NCBI RefSeq assembly: GCF_030263935.1
Contig: NZ_CP127162.1
Span: 4,678,001-4,742,000, forward strand
Direction: 5' to 3'
Origin: Paenibacillus polygoni
GTDB taxonomy: Bacteria > Bacillota > Bacilli > Paenibacillales > Paenibacillaceae
Length of the DNA: 64,000 nucleotides
A program made the translations under genes and the position numbers. The notes beneath the pieces are model-generated. The model was not told where the DNA came from. It saw only the letters and a program-made list of their open reading frames with translations, and ran no database searches. Below, piece by piece: positions 54,118-63,750 of the stretch (position 1 is its first letter; each line of letters opens with the position of its first letter).

Positions 54118-55469
54118 ACAGACTCTGCCTCTGTTCTTTTCATAGATTTTGTGGTTTCTTTGTTAGACTTTTCGCCCCATAAGAAGGAACCTAATGCAAA
54201 ACCAATAAGTCCAATCACAGCCACCGTACATCCAATCCAAAAGAAGGTCGCTTGCACCCCAGCAGATTCAATAACAAACCCTCCAAAGAGCGGTGCAGAT
54301 ACAAGCACGACACTAACCACCGTATTACTTATACCAAAGACACGTCCGACCATATCCTGGCGGCTTTCTTTTTGCATAATGGTCTGGTTGGTTACCATGA
54401 ATAGACCATTTCCTACTCCGATCAGAACAGCAAACAGGACAATAGATAGAGCCCCATGTGCATCCCCAAGCAGTCCCAATCCAGCGATGCCAAGTCCAAT
54501 TCCAAGGTATCCGCCTCCGAGTCCAAGCACATAGGAGAGCTGCCCTATCCTATTAATAAGTACCATAACAACAACCGACCCTGCTCCAATGGCTGCTACA
54601 AGAATACCAAGCATCGACTCCCGGTCTGGAGCTATTTCCCTAAGCAGTACGGTAAACTGATAATCAATCATGAGCAGCGCAAATAACCCAAACACAGCAT
54701 ATATTAAAGTGCAGATCAGTATTCTCTGCTGAAAAAGATACCCCCATCCTTCCTTCCATTCAGTCCATAGGGAGGGATGCCCGCTGGCAGAATCTATTGC
54801 CTTCGATTCCACGTCAAGTTTCTCCTCTTCAAGGGACAAGTTCTCAGTGAGCAACAACTTGTCCCTCACCGATTCCACACCCCTTATACTCCACAACAAT
54901 GATGCGGAGGCAAATCTCGCACAAGCTCCAATAGCGATACATACTTGCGGTGAAAAAACGGCAAGTGTTACTCCTCCGAGAAGAGGACCTGCAATTTTGG
55001 AAAACTGGTTAACCAGACCATTTAGTGAAGTAGCCTGAATGAGCTGTTCTTCCCTTACGAGCGATCTTGTCATCGCTTGATGTGCGGGCATGATAAAAGA
55101 AGAGACAGCTGCACGGCACATGAGTATAGGAATGACCGCATAAGGATGGGAAGCCGTGAGGAGGATGAAGGTAAGCATACCTGTTAAGAGATCTGCCAAC
55201 ATCATGAGCTTTACTTTTGGAAAACGGTCTGCTGCCACTCCTGCAAATGAACCAAGAATAAGACCTGGCAATGCCATCGCCACAGGAACCAGGGCTAGTG
55301 TAACCGGGCTTGCTCCCCACCTGTACACCATAATAATCTGGATCGCAATTGCATCAAACCATTCTCCAAAAGAAGCCGTCGCATAAGCGGTAAACATCCG
55401 CATAAAATGTTTGTTTTTCAATAAGCTGCTCTCGCTTTTGCGTTTGGGTGTTATAAAATTGATTGTCAT
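54114..55469 (-). CDS. MFS transporter
   Basis: A 451-residue major facilitator with about 12 TM helices (two blocks of six around a charged central loop at about 200-245). It has a short cytoplasmic start (TINFITPKRKSESSL) and the MFS motif A-type loop GVAADRFPKVKLMMLAD after helix 2. It belongs to the MFS_3/MdtH-EntS-like group used for drug or siderophore efflux. The HTH/TPR regulator lies upstream on the same strand with a stem-loop CGTAAG/CTTACG (55489-55506) in between. Substrate unknown. Confidence 0.88.
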   Translation of the reverse strand: MTINFITPKRKSESSLLKNKHFMRMFTAYATASFGEWFDAIAIQIIMVYRWGASPVTLALVPVAMALPGLILGSFAGVAADRFPKVKLMMLADLLTGMLTFILLTASHPYAVIPILMCRAAVSSFIMPAHQAMTRSLVREEQLIQATSLNGLVNQFSKIAGPLLGGVTLAVFSPQVCIAIGACARFASASLLWSIRGVESVRDKLLLTENLSLEEEKLDVESKAIDSASGHPSLWTEWKEGWGYLFQQRILICTLIYAVFGLFALLMIDYQFTVLLREIAPDRESMLGILVAAIGAGSVVVMVLINRIGQLSYVLGLGGGYLGIGLGIAGLGLLGDAHGALSIVLFAVLIGVGNGLFMVTNQTIMQKESRQDMVGRVFGISNTVVSVVLVSAPLFGGFVIESAGVQATFFWIGCTVAVIGLIGFALGSFLWGEKSNKETTKSMKRTEAESV

Positions 55470-55531
55470 ATGAAGAATCCCCCGTCACCGTAAGTTTGTT
55501 CTTACGATAACGGAACATTGTCAGAGGAATA

Positions 55532-56696
55532 TCAGACAGAAGCGAGGAAATTTAATATTCTGTCATGTGCTGGGCCTAGTAAAGCATCATATTGATGCTT
55601 CTCATTTAATTCAGCGAGAATACGCTTCAGCTTTAGCTTCAAAGTTTTGGTCTCTTTTTCAAGAGTTGGGTGAGGATTTCGATCTATATAACGCAGGAAC
55701 TGTCCAAGCGAGATGAGCAAATGCGGGGTGCTTTTAGACTCGTAATATACTTGCATTCCTAAATCAACAGAAGAGATCGCATCTTGAATAATCCCCTGCG
55801 AATACTGCCAGATTCCCTCCAAGAAATGAAACCGAATCAGCTCTCGAAGATAAGGTGTATCCTCCAGCATGAGACGGATTTGATCCATCTTCTTGTTCAC
55901 TTTATCAGGTTCATTCTGCAAGATATAGAGGTACAGCTCAGCAGCAGCCACTGGAATATGAAACCCGATCAGTTCATCTTCCTTTACAACCCAGCGGGTC
56001 TCGATTAACCGTTTCTCCGCCTCTGCAAATCGGCCATTCTCTGCATAGATGTCTATGATATTCAGGATATACATCTCCCTATGCTGATGAGGAGACAGCA
56101 GACCCGATTGAAGGATCTTCTCTAAAAGTCCAAGTGCTTCTTCAGGCGGAATAAGGATCCCATATAGAATCGATATCCAGTAGAGCTGATCGTGAACAGG
56201 CGCGGTGTGGTCATGTACAAAATAGGCCAGATCTCCATCTAGAAAATGCAGATATCTGGAATAGTATGAATTAACCTCAATCCCAAGTACCTCCTGCTGC
56301 GCAGCAAGAGCCATCATGGAGTCGCCTTGACCAAGCAAATGATATTTCTGAAACAGCTGACCTACCGCCGCTTGTAATTCCGCATCATAGAGGGAGGGAC
56401 GCATACGCGGACCATTCGTTTCATGTAAGCTCAGTCGATATCCTGTACCGCGTACGGTAAGAAGTTCGAATTCAGGAAGAGAAACGAGCTTTTTACGAAG
56501 CCGATAAATGTGATCATCCACCGTACGCTCTGAAGGGTATTCCATCCCCCACACCTGATTCAGAAGATGCTCCCTGGTAAAGGTTTGCCCTTGATGGCGA
56601 GCTAAAAAGATAAGGAGTGCATACTCTTTTGCCAGCAAGTATTGCTTTGCCTGACGGGGTAGTAACAGAGTAGATGCCTTCATCAAAATCAATCAT
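55532..56696 (-). CDS. OmpR-type winged HTH plus TPR regulator, apparent frameshift near the start
   Basis: The continuous frame from 56692 gives a wHTH (ALLIFLARHQGQTFTREHLL, ERTVDDHIYRLRKKL, VRGTGYRL) followed by about 280 helical TPR-like residues, as in SARP/BTAD-like regulators. The normal first strands of this wHTH type are missing from it, but they are found in another frame: ATG at 56694-56696, GGAGGAG upstream, giving IDFDEGIYSVTTPSGKAI. Skipping one base at about 56639 joins this to LLAKEYALL and restores a typical domain. So the gene carries a one-base insertion, or the sequence has an error. Probable control of the MFS gene is inference. Confidence 0.78.
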
Positions 56697-56782
56697 GAGA
56701 TCTCCTCCGTTTGTCTTTATCGTTCACTCTCTTTCATCTCATTTTACACGCTGCGCTAACGACATTACTTCCGCATTTATTA

Positions 56783-56810
56783 ACAAAAAAACCGGCACTC
56801 TAAGAGTGCC
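56783..56810 (-). terminator. Terminator of the COG2984-type ABC operon
   Basis: Minus strand GGCACTC/GAGTGCC stem, then GG and a run of seven T. A second palindrome, CATGCTCTTAGAGCATG, lies a few bases before it (about 56823-56839). Confidence 0.85.
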
Positions 56811-56855
56811 CGCTTCCTGTTCCATGCTCTAAGAGCATGGCTCTAACCAAGATCT

Positions 56856-57650
56856 CTACCCAAGAACAACCCGATCATCAGCGAGTGTTGTTCCGCTAAT
56901 CTGCTCGAACTCCCGCAGCAGTTCAGTCACGGTGAGGGATGCTTTGCGCTCCGCATTTACATCAAGGATAATCCGGCCCTTATCCATCATAATCAGCCGG
57001 TTCCCCAGCCGAATCGCTTGTTCCATATTATGAGTTACCATCAGGGTAGTCAGGTTCATTTCTCGGACAAGCGTTTCTGTGATGCTCGTAATCAGCTCAG
57101 CCCGTGATGGGTCAAGTGCAGCAGTATGCTCATCGAGAAGCAGTATCTCAGGGCGAGTAAATGTCGCCATAAGCAGGCTGAGCGCCTGTCTTTCCCCGCC
57201 AGACAAGAGTCCTACCTTGGCTCTAGTCCGATTTTCAAGTCCAATCCCGAGCTTCTCCAGTTGTTCCCGGAATAGATGCTTCGTCCCCTTACTAATTCCA
57301 AAAGAAAGCCCTCTTGATTTGCCGCGGCGGTAAGCCATCGCGAGATTCTCTTCAATCGTCATCTGAGGCGCAGTCCCTGCCATCGGGTCCTGAAATACCC
57401 GGCCGATCCACTGACTCCGCTTATATTCTGGCAAACCGCTTATCGTCTTATCTTTAATTCTCACTTCTCCGGCATCGGGTCTCAGTACACCTGATATCAC
57501 ATTCATCAAGGTAGATTTGCCTGCCCCATTACTACCGATGACTGTTACAAAGTCGCCTTGGTTTAGGGTTAAATTCGCATCCATCAACGCAATTTTTTCA
57601 TCTACCGTACCTGGATTAAATAATTTGGAGACATGATCAATGTGCAGCAT
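56856..57650 (-). CDS. COG1101-type ABC ATPase (TrpZ-like)
   Basis: A 264-residue ATPase with Walker A GSNGAGKST near residue 40, signature LSGGERQALSLLMA, Walker B ILLLDEHTAALD (His replaces Pro in DEP, a feature of this group) and H-loop TMVTHNMEQA. It pairs with the COG2984/COG4120 proteins before it. AGGAGGTGG lies upstream and the start overlaps the permease stop (TAATG). Energises uptake; the substrate (tryptophan/tyrosine in some relatives) is unproven here. Confidence 0.9.
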   Translation of the reverse strand: MLHIDHVSKLFNPGTVDEKIALMDANLTLNQGDFVTVIGSNGAGKSTLMNVISGVLRPDAGEVRIKDKTISGLPEYKRSQWIGRVFQDPMAGTAPQMTIEENLAMAYRRGKSRGLSFGISKGTKHLFREQLEKLGIGLENRTRAKVGLLSGGERQALSLLMATFTRPEILLLDEHTAALDPSRAELITSITETLVREMNLTTLMVTHNMEQAIRLGNRLIMMDKGRIILDVNAERKASLTVTELLREFEQISGTTLADDRVVLG

Positions 57651-58591
57651 TATAGACCACCTCCTACATTTTTTCCTGTATACCCTGTTCCAGATAACAG
57701 ATCTGCCGTCCGCTTCTTCGCCATCTTCTTCTGCTTTATTTTTCGCTGAGTGGAAGGAATAAGCAGTGCCAGAATGACGATCACGGCAGTAATAATCTTA
57801 AGGTCCGAAGTCTCCAGCCATTCGATACGATAAGCTAACATGACCACAATTCGGTATACAACCGAACCAAGAATGACGGAAACAATTGCCCAAAAGATAC
57901 TCCGCTTACCAACAATCGCTTCCCCGATGATGACAGAAGCCAGTCCGATCACGATCATTCCGATCCCCATCGAAATATCTGCAAATCCAGACTGCTGTGC
58001 AATAAAAGCACCGGACAAAGCAACAAGACCATTGGACAAGCTGATCCCTACGAGCTTGGTTATGTCTGTATTCGCACCAAAGCTGCGAATCATACGCTCA
58101 TTGTCACCCGTTGCGCGAAGGGCAAGTCCTAGATTTGTTTTAAAGAAAATATCAAGAAGCAAGATCACGATGACAGAAATGATCAGCATGAAATACAGAG
58201 GAGATACACCTGTAAACAGCGTATCCGTATTAATCAGCGACACGTTGGGAGCTTTGAGAATTCGCATATTAATCGAATAGAGGGCAATCATCATCAGAAT
58301 ACCGGATAACAGGCCATTGATTTTCCCCTTGGTGTGCAGCAGTCCTGTACATGCCCCCGCCGCAACTCCTCCGCCAAAAGCAGCCAGGGTGGCAACCCAA
58401 GGAGCGTGTCCCGCTGTTATCATCACTGCCGCAATGGCCCCGCCTGTCGTGAAACTTTGGTCAACCGTTAGATCGGGGAAGTCGAGAATCCGAAATGTAA
58501 TATATACGCCCAGCGCCATGAGTCCATATAAAAGCCCCAGCTCAATCGCTTTTGGCGTGGATGCAAGCAGTTCGAGCAGTGTACTAACCAT
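57650..58591 (-). CDS. COG4120-type ABC permease (TrpY-like)
   Basis: A 313-residue permease with eight or nine hydrophobic helices and the family start LLASTPKAIELGLLYGLMALGVYITFRIL, FPDLTVDQSFTTGGA and the basic C-terminal tail. This resembles branched-chain amino acid permeases (LivH/RbsC fold). It lies 121 bp after the binding-protein gene, separated by a stem-loop (58615-58641). ACTAGGAGG precedes the ATG. Works with the next gene as a channel plus ATPase. Confidence 0.89.
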   Translation of the reverse strand: MVSTLLELLASTPKAIELGLLYGLMALGVYITFRILDFPDLTVDQSFTTGGAIAAVMITAGHAPWVATLAAFGGGVAAGACTGLLHTKGKINGLLSGILMMIALYSINMRILKAPNVSLINTDTLFTGVSPLYFMLIISVIVILLLDIFFKTNLGLALRATGDNERMIRSFGANTDITKLVGISLSNGLVALSGAFIAQQSGFADISMGIGMIVIGLASVIIGEAIVGKRSIFWAIVSVILGSVVYRIVVMLAYRIEWLETSDLKIITAVIVILALLIPSTQRKIKQKKMAKKRTADLLSGTGYTGKNVGGGL

Positions 58592-58614
58592 ACTTTTCTC
58601 CTCCTAGTTAAAGA

Positions 58615-58641
58615 GAACAGGGTGAGAGTCCCGCCCTGTTC
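58615..58641 (-). terminator. Stem-loop between binding-protein and permease genes
   Basis: GAACAGGG/CCCTGTTC with an 11-nt loop then TCTTTAAC on the minus strand. Likely stabiliser or weak attenuator lowering permease expression. Confidence 0.55.
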
Positions 58642-58712
58642 CGCATTGCTGTCCTGTTCCTAGTTACCATTCAGTTTGCCTAACCTAAATACCATACATC
58701 TTGTCTAACCTA

Positions 58713-59762
58713 TTACTGAATAATATTGGTTTCCTGATCTGTTACGCTTGCCTTCATTTCCTCTGTGACTTCAATTCCTTGTTCTGCAGCCGCACTGAGG
58801 TTAAGAATAAGATCAAGTTTGTCTGGTACGGTAATCGCAAGATCGGCTGGATTTGCACCATTTTTTAGAATATCTACAGCCATTTCGCCTACTTGATATC
58901 CATGGTCAAAATATTTAAAACCTACGGTTGCGAATGCACCTTTCTCTACCGTATCACGGTCACTGGAGAAGAACGGAATATCTTTATCGTTCGCAATTTT
59001 GATAATTGTATCTACTGCACTTACCACGGTATTATCGAGTGTAATGTAGAGGGCATCGACTTTGCCGACTAGGGAATCTGCTGCCTGCTGTACCTCGGAC
59101 GTATTCGTGACTGAGGCTTTAATGAGTTCAATATTATGCTCCTTGAAAGCTGCTTCCGCATTGCCCGCCATAACTACCGCATTAGGTTCTCCTTCATTAA
59201 GTACAAGGCCGACTTTTTTAATCTCCGGCATTTGCTGTGCAATGAAAGAAGCCAGTGTCTTAATTGCCTCTGGATTCGTATCCGATGCTCCTGTAACATT
59301 GCCGCCCGGTTTCTCTAGATTGGTCACAAGTTTTGCATTCAGAGGATCTGTTACCGCAGCGAATAGTACAGGCTTATCTTTTACCTGCTGGACAACAGCT
59401 TGAGCAGAAGGGGTAGCTATACCGAGCACAAGATCACTTTTATCTGTAGCAATCTTCTGAGCAATGGATAGGTTATTCGCAGCATCGGCTTGGGCATTGC
59501 TGAGGTCAATCTTCAGATTGTCTTCCTCTACCAGACCACCGTCCTTCAAAGCAGCCATAAAACCTTCTCTTGTGGCATCTAGCGAAGGATGTTCAACGTA
59601 CTGCGAGATCGCAATGGTATACATCTTCTTTTCGCCTGCGGAATCTCCGCCTTCTCCGCCCGAGGTACCGTTCGTCCCCGTACTCCCTGCATCGTTTCCA
59701 CAACCTGCTGCCAAAGCCATCGAAGCACCAAGAATCAAAGACATCCACATTTTTTTCTTCAT
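58713..59762 (-). CDS. COG2984-type substrate-binding lipoprotein (TrpX-like)
   Basis: A 349-residue lipoprotein: signal peptide with lipobox AAGC (Cys21), a Gly/Ser/Thr linker (about 22-45), then the ABC_sub_bind domain (TIAISQYVEHPSLDATREGF, GIATPSAQAVVQ, ALYITLDNTVVSA, FFSSDRDTVEKGAFATVG). In streptococci such proteins bind tryptophan or tyrosine; here the ligand is not known. It is the first gene of a three-gene operon, preceded by a long leader with a promoter and a terminator-like hairpin. Confidence 0.9.
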   Translation of the reverse strand: MKKKMWMSLILGASMALAAGCGNDAGSTGTNGTSGGEGGDSAGEKKMYTIAISQYVEHPSLDATREGFMAALKDGGLVEEDNLKIDLSNAQADAANNLSIAQKIATDKSDLVLGIATPSAQAVVQQVKDKPVLFAAVTDPLNAKLVTNLEKPGGNVTGASDTNPEAIKTLASFIAQQMPEIKKVGLVLNEGEPNAVVMAGNAEAAFKEHNIELIKASVTNTSEVQQAADSLVGKVDALYITLDNTVVSAVDTIIKIANDKDIPFFSSDRDTVEKGAFATVGFKYFDHGYQVGEMAVDILKNGANPADLAITVPDKLDLILNLSAAAEQGIEVTEEMKASVTDQETNIIQ

Positions 59763-60008
59763 ATTATAAGACCCCTCTCTTTTTCTTCTCGCTTACTGTA
59801 CTCCCACTTCATACATACCTCTTACACACGGTGTTACATAGTAGCATTACTGTGTTAAAGCGTGCGGAGCTAAAAAGGCATCATCCCTTCAAGTTCCTCC
59901 AAGATGAACCGTTTGCAAGAATTAGAAAACGGGTCACCCACGCGTTTATTAACGCATGGTCAGAAACAACTTTTCCCTAATATTACGGGTGCTTGTACTA
60001 TTCGTCAA
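59763..60008 (-). promoter_or_regulatory. Leader of the COG2984-type ABC operon with candidate attenuator
   Basis: Minus strand. TTGACG (60003-60008), 17 bp, TAATAT (59980-59985) is a good sigma-A promoter. The leader then folds: ATGCGTT/AACGCGT, CCGTTT/AAACGG, and a terminator-like hairpin GGTTCATC/GATGATGCC with TTTTT (59872-59910). The gene starts about 110 nt later. AAACGG overlaps the terminator arm, so two foldings compete. No T-box motif or known riboswitch core was recognised. Confidence 0.6.
59872..59910 (-). terminator. Terminator-like hairpin within the leader (possible attenuator)
   Basis: GGTTCATC pairs with GATGATGCC (one bulge) and is followed by TTTTTAGC on the minus strand. 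Confidence 0.6.
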
Positions 60009-60035
60009 TTACTACTTTTACTGGAAGTTACAAAA

Positions 60036-60083
60036 ATAAAAAGAAAACGCCACAATGGAACCTAAGTTCCATTCTGACGTTTC
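60036..60083 (-). terminator. Terminator after the SufR-like gene
   Basis: AAACGTCAGAATGGAAC pairs with GTTCCATTGTGGCGTTT (few wobbles), followed by TCTTTTTATTTTTG on the minus strand. Confidence 0.85.
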
Positions 60084-60088
60084 CCTAA

Positions 60089-60715
60089 TTAAGATGATTT
60101 TATCTTATACGTACAGCAGCGTCCGCCTTTGGCAAGGCATTCGGTGCGGGTTACCGAAGCTTGCAGCAGGGATTCGAATAATTCTAACTCACAGCGGCAT
60201 GCCTGTTGATATACATCGGCAACCTCAGAAATCGGGCAATTATATTCACGCAGAATATAACCTTCTTCGTCTTCTGTAAGTTCCGTCATATAACCGCCAT
60301 CATTTTGAATCCGTGCCAAAGAATGAACCCGGCTCTCTAGATCTTTGTCTTCCATCTCTTTAATATATCGTTCGCGAAGCTTGTTTCTGCGCCTCTCAAA
60401 CAATAAATCGATCATTTCCTCACCGGCTTCGTCTTGCAGTTCCTCAAGCAGATCCAGCGTAACCTTTGGATAGGTTTTGGGGAACAATGTTTCACCTGTA
60501 TCCGTGAGTCCATACACGGCAGAAGGACGGCCAGCAGTCTGCCGAACTAGATGAGGGGCAATATACCCGTCCTTCTCCAGTGTTGCAAGGTGCCTGCGTA
60601 CCGCCATCTCTGTAATCTTCAGTTCGGCAGTGATCTCACGGGCACTCAGCGGACCTTGAAGCTTTAACATGTGCAGCACTTGCTGGCGTGTTGACATATC
60701 TCTTGGTGCACTCAT
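60089..60715 (-). CDS. SufR-like iron-sulfur transcriptional regulator
   Basis: A 208-residue protein with an N-terminal DeoR/ArsR-like winged HTH (about 7-75; LSAREITAELKITEMAVRRHLATL) and a C-terminal cysteine-rich region: NCPISEVADVYQQAC, RC, TEC and GGRCC. The C-x12-C spacing and the ELELFESLL stretch match SufR-type regulators that bind an Fe-S cluster. I start it at 60715 (AGGTGA upstream). It follows trhO by 21 bp and probably shares its transcript. Cluster binding and target genes are inferred. Confidence 0.82.
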   Translation of the reverse strand: MSAPRDMSTRQQVLHMLKLQGPLSAREITAELKITEMAVRRHLATLEKDGYIAPHLVRQTAGRPSAVYGLTDTGETLFPKTYPKVTLDLLEELQDEAGEEMIDLLFERRRNKLRERYIKEMEDKDLESRVHSLARIQNDGGYMTELTEDEEGYILREYNCPISEVADVYQQACRCELELFESLLQASVTRTECLAKGGRCCTYKIKSS

Positions 60716-60736
60716 AAGAATCACCTGCTTTCGTGT

Positions 60737-61636
60737 TTATGAGATCGAAGCAGCCGCTACGTTCGCTTTCTCCCGGCAAGCATCCGAACAGTACAAGTCA
60801 TGCTCTTCCGCACAAGAATCACAGGACACATACTGTAAATTACATGTCGGGCAGTTCACATATTGGTCTTCTATCGTTCCGCAGTGATAGCAGGAAGCAA
60901 TCACAATATCTTCGTCTGTACGGTTAATCGGTACAGAAATACGTTCGTCAAATACATAGCATTTACCGTCAAACAGTCTGCCCTGAACCTCAGGATCTTT
61001 ACCATAAGTAACAATTCCGCCTTCAAGCTGAGCGACATCCTGGAATCCTTCTTTTAGCAAGAAACCGGTAAGTTTCTCACAGCGAATCCCGCCTGTACAA
61101 TACGTAATGACTTTCTTGTCTTTCACATCGCTGAGGTTCTCACGAATCCACTGCGGGAATTCACGGAAAGACTCGACTTCAGGGCGGATCGCTCCGCGGA
61201 AATGCCCAATTTCATATTCATAATCGTTACGGCCGTCAATTACCACAACATCATCGCTTTGCAGCTCTTCATAAAATTCCTTAGGAGAGAGACGTTTGCC
61301 GAACAAGACGTTTGGATCCAGCTCTTCTTCATAGCGGAAAGTCACTAGTTCTTTTTTGTGACGCACAAACATTTTTTTGAACGCGTGACCTTCTACTTCG
61401 TCAATCTTAAACCAGATATCGCTAAACAGCGGGTTTGCTTTCATATCCTGCATGTATTGCTCTGTTTGCTCATAAGTTCCTGATACCGTTCCGTTGATTC
61501 CTTCTTCCGCAATCAGTATCCGGCCTTTCAGTCCTAGATCCTTGCAATATTGTAAATGTTCCTGAGTTAACGTCTCTGGATCATCAATGTGGACAAATTT
61601 ATAGTACAGCAGTACACGGTAATTAGATTGACTCAT
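60737..61636 (-). CDS. trhO: tRNA uridine-34 hydroxylase TrhO (rhodanese family)
   Basis: A 299-residue protein that makes 5-hydroxyuridine at tRNA position 34 using oxygen. N-terminal ferredoxin-like domain ([27 protein letters not shown]), central rhodanese domain with the active Cys in [12 protein letters not shown], and a C-terminal cysteine-rich zinc-type region ([18 protein letters not shown] onward). Length and motifs are typical of YceA/YbfQ proteins. The ATG follows GGTGG. The SufR-like gene is next in the same direction. Confidence 0.94.
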   Translation of the reverse strand: MSQSNYRVLLYYKFVHIDDPETLTQEHLQYCKDLGLKGRILIAEEGINGTVSGTYEQTEQYMQDMKANPLFSDIWFKIDEVEGHAFKKMFVRHKKELVTFRYEEELDPNVLFGKRLSPKEFYEELQSDDVVVIDGRNDYEYEIGHFRGAIRPEVESFREFPQWIRENLSDVKDKKVITYCTGGIRCEKLTGFLLKEGFQDVAQLEGGIVTYGKDPEVQGRLFDGKCYVFDERISVPINRTDEDIVIASCYHCGTIEDQYVNCPTCNLQYVSCDSCAEEHDLYCSDACREKANVAAASIS

Positions 61637-61973
61637 TCTCTGTTTCCACCTGTCATTATTTATAGTTCCAAGCTATGAATTAGACGACAACAACGAGGAA
61701 GCAAACCTTACGATTGTTCACTTCACAGTTCAATTACAGACCTTTAAACAACAAGAAGCAGCCACAAGAAGGTTTAAAAGTTCCCTCTGCCGCTACATGT
61801 GTAAATTCATGGTCAAAATGATATTCCTAGTCTAACGAAGTGTCCCCACTTAGTCAATATAAAGGTATAAAAAGTTGAATAAGCCCTTATCATTGTTCCT
61901 CTCTTTCTTTCATAAAAAACGCCCTGTACTCCCTCGCTTAGGAAATACAAGACGTTCTTATTTTGCTAGCTTA
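61637..61973. other. Gap between sugar ABC permease and trhO, with terminator
   Basis: No gene. It holds the terminator of the right-edge ABC operon at 61914-61957 (minus strand AACGTCTTGTATTTCC/GGGAGTACAGGGCGTT with G-U pairs, then TTTTTT). The rest, 61637-61910, must contain the trhO promoter, but no clear pair of hexamers was found. Confidence 0.6.
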
Positions 61974-62804
61974 TTAAGCTTTGATAGATCCCTGAGTTAC
62001 CCCGTTAATAATCCACTTTTGAGCAAAAATGTAGATGATAATCATCGGCAGCATTGCCATGAGATAGGAAGCGAATGCAAGGTTAAAGTCCGTGTTAAAC
62101 TGTCCTTGGAAAATATACTGCACAAGCGGCAGGGTATACTGACGCTGATCACTAATCATAATGAGCGGCAGCAGGAAGTCATTATATGTTGATAAGCACG
62201 TCAGAATTCCGACGGTAGCACTCATGGGAGCAAGCAGCGGGAAGATAATGCGCCAGAATGTACCCCAAGTCGTTGCTCCATCCACTTTCGCCGCTTCTTC
62301 CAGTGCCATGGGGATCGAACGAATATAAGCCACATAGATAAAGATATTAAAGGCAAGACCATACACCGTATGCAGAAAAATGAGACCTACTAAATTCGTC
62401 ATATGCAGACCAGACGTTAATTTTACGACAGGCAGCATAATAATTTGGAAAGGAATAAACATGGCACTGACAAAATAAAAATATAATCCTTTAAAAAATT
62501 TATGATTCATATTTCTGGCGATCGCATAAGCAACAAGCGAATTTGTCAGCAAAGTAAGCATGACGGTTGCTGTAGTAACCAATGTACTGTTCCCGAGTGC
62601 TCGGAAGAATCCCGTCATCTCAATTGCTTTTGAGAAGTTACTCCACTGGATATCCGCAGGAAAAGCGAAGATGGACTGACGCATCTGTTCCGGGTTTTTC
62701 AGTGCGATGGTAACGGTCATATAGAGCGGAAACAACACAACGATGGTCCCGAGAACAATCAGGGTCATGACGATCCAATTCGTACGATTACGAGATTTCT
62801 TCAT
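61974..62804 (-). CDS. Sugar ABC transporter permease (MalG-like)
   Basis: A 276-residue permease with six TM helices and the EAA loop LEEAAKVDGATTWGTFWRI. It shares one base with the preceding permease gene (TAATG-type overlap), is the last gene of its operon and is followed by the terminator at 61914-61957. Substrate unknown. Confidence 0.92.
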   Translation of the reverse strand: MKKSRNRTNWIVMTLIVLGTIVVLFPLYMTVTIALKNPEQMRQSIFAFPADIQWSNFSKAIEMTGFFRALGNSTLVTTATVMLTLLTNSLVAYAIARNMNHKFFKGLYFYFVSAMFIPFQIIMLPVVKLTSGLHMTNLVGLIFLHTVYGLAFNIFIYVAYIRSIPMALEEAAKVDGATTWGTFWRIIFPLLAPMSATVGILTCLSTYNDFLLPLIMISDQRQYTLPLVQYIFQGQFNTDFNLAFASYLMAMLPMIIIYIFAQKWIINGVTQGSIKA

Positions 62805-63670
62805 TATACGTCACCCTCCCTTCTCTGCAGGAAGCGTAGTTGTATGATCGAGATAAAGGCAATCAGAATAAAGTAAATGATGGCATTCGCCGACTGATAA
62901 GCAAATTCCCCGCCTTTAAATCCGCCTGTGTAGATCAGATGGGCAATGGACTGCGTTGCCCGCCCAGGTCCGCCATCGGTCATGGCAACAACAAGGTCAA
63001 AGACCATAAGCGAGTTCTTCATCGCAAGTACCATATTAATCGTAAAAAAGGGAGCGATCAGCGGGAATGTAATACTCCAGAATTCACGCCACTTACCTGC
63101 CCCGTCTAGATTTGAAGCTTCATATAAATCCGTTGGGATCGTCTGCAGACCCGCTAGATAAAGAATCGTGTTAAAAGCAATCCCTTGCCAAATGGCAACG
63201 GTAACTACACCGACCCAAGCCAGATCCTGACTGCCTAGAATGTTTGTTGTCAGTGCCGTTAGCCCAAGGCTTTCTCCCCATAATGGAAATACGTTAGAGA
63301 AAAGATAATTAAAAATATAGCCGACAATCAGAATACTCAGAATATTCGGTAAGAAGTAGACTGCACGAAAAAAGTTACGAAACTTAATCTTGGCATTTAG
63401 ACCAAGCGCAATGAGTAAACTGATGATATTAATAAAAATAGTAGCCACCACAGCAAACCTGATGGTAAACCAGTAAGCATTCCCAATATTGCTGTCCTGG
63501 AACAGGTTAACGTAGTTTTTGAATCCAATAAAATCATATGTATCTCCGAAACCGTTCCAATTGGTGAATGAGTAGTATAGACCCTGCAAGGCAGGCAAAG
63601 TCATAAATATAAAGAAAAGTACCACAGCAGGCAGAGTCATCCAGTAATACGGAGTGAGCCGGTTCTTCAT
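62804..63670 (-). CDS. Sugar ABC transporter permease (MalF-like)
   Basis: A 288-residue permease with six TM helices and the EAA loop YEASNLDGAGKWREFWSI. GGAGGATGGAAG precedes the ATG at 63670. It follows the binding protein by 80 bp and is coupled to the next permease. No ATPase is linked, as in the other sugar systems here. Confidence 0.92.
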   Translation of the reverse strand: MKNRLTPYYWMTLPAVVLFFIFMTLPALQGLYYSFTNWNGFGDTYDFIGFKNYVNLFQDSNIGNAYWFTIRFAVVATIFINIISLLIALGLNAKIKFRNFFRAVYFLPNILSILIVGYIFNYLFSNVFPLWGESLGLTALTTNILGSQDLAWVGVVTVAIWQGIAFNTILYLAGLQTIPTDLYEASNLDGAGKWREFWSITFPLIAPFFTINMVLAMKNSLMVFDLVVAMTDGGPGRATQSIAHLIYTGGFKGGEFAYQSANAIIYFILIAFISIIQLRFLQRREGDV

Positions 63671-63750
63671 CTTCCATCCTCCTTCGTGAGGAGAGGGACT
63701 TTTGGTTCCTTATTTTCAAAAGCCCGTTCTCTCGTCAATCTCTTGTTGAT

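Noticed and set aside
59930..59965. T-box leader for an amino acid transporter
   Set aside because: GGGTGACCCG looks a little like the T-box core, but the conserved T-box stretch and specifier stem are not there.
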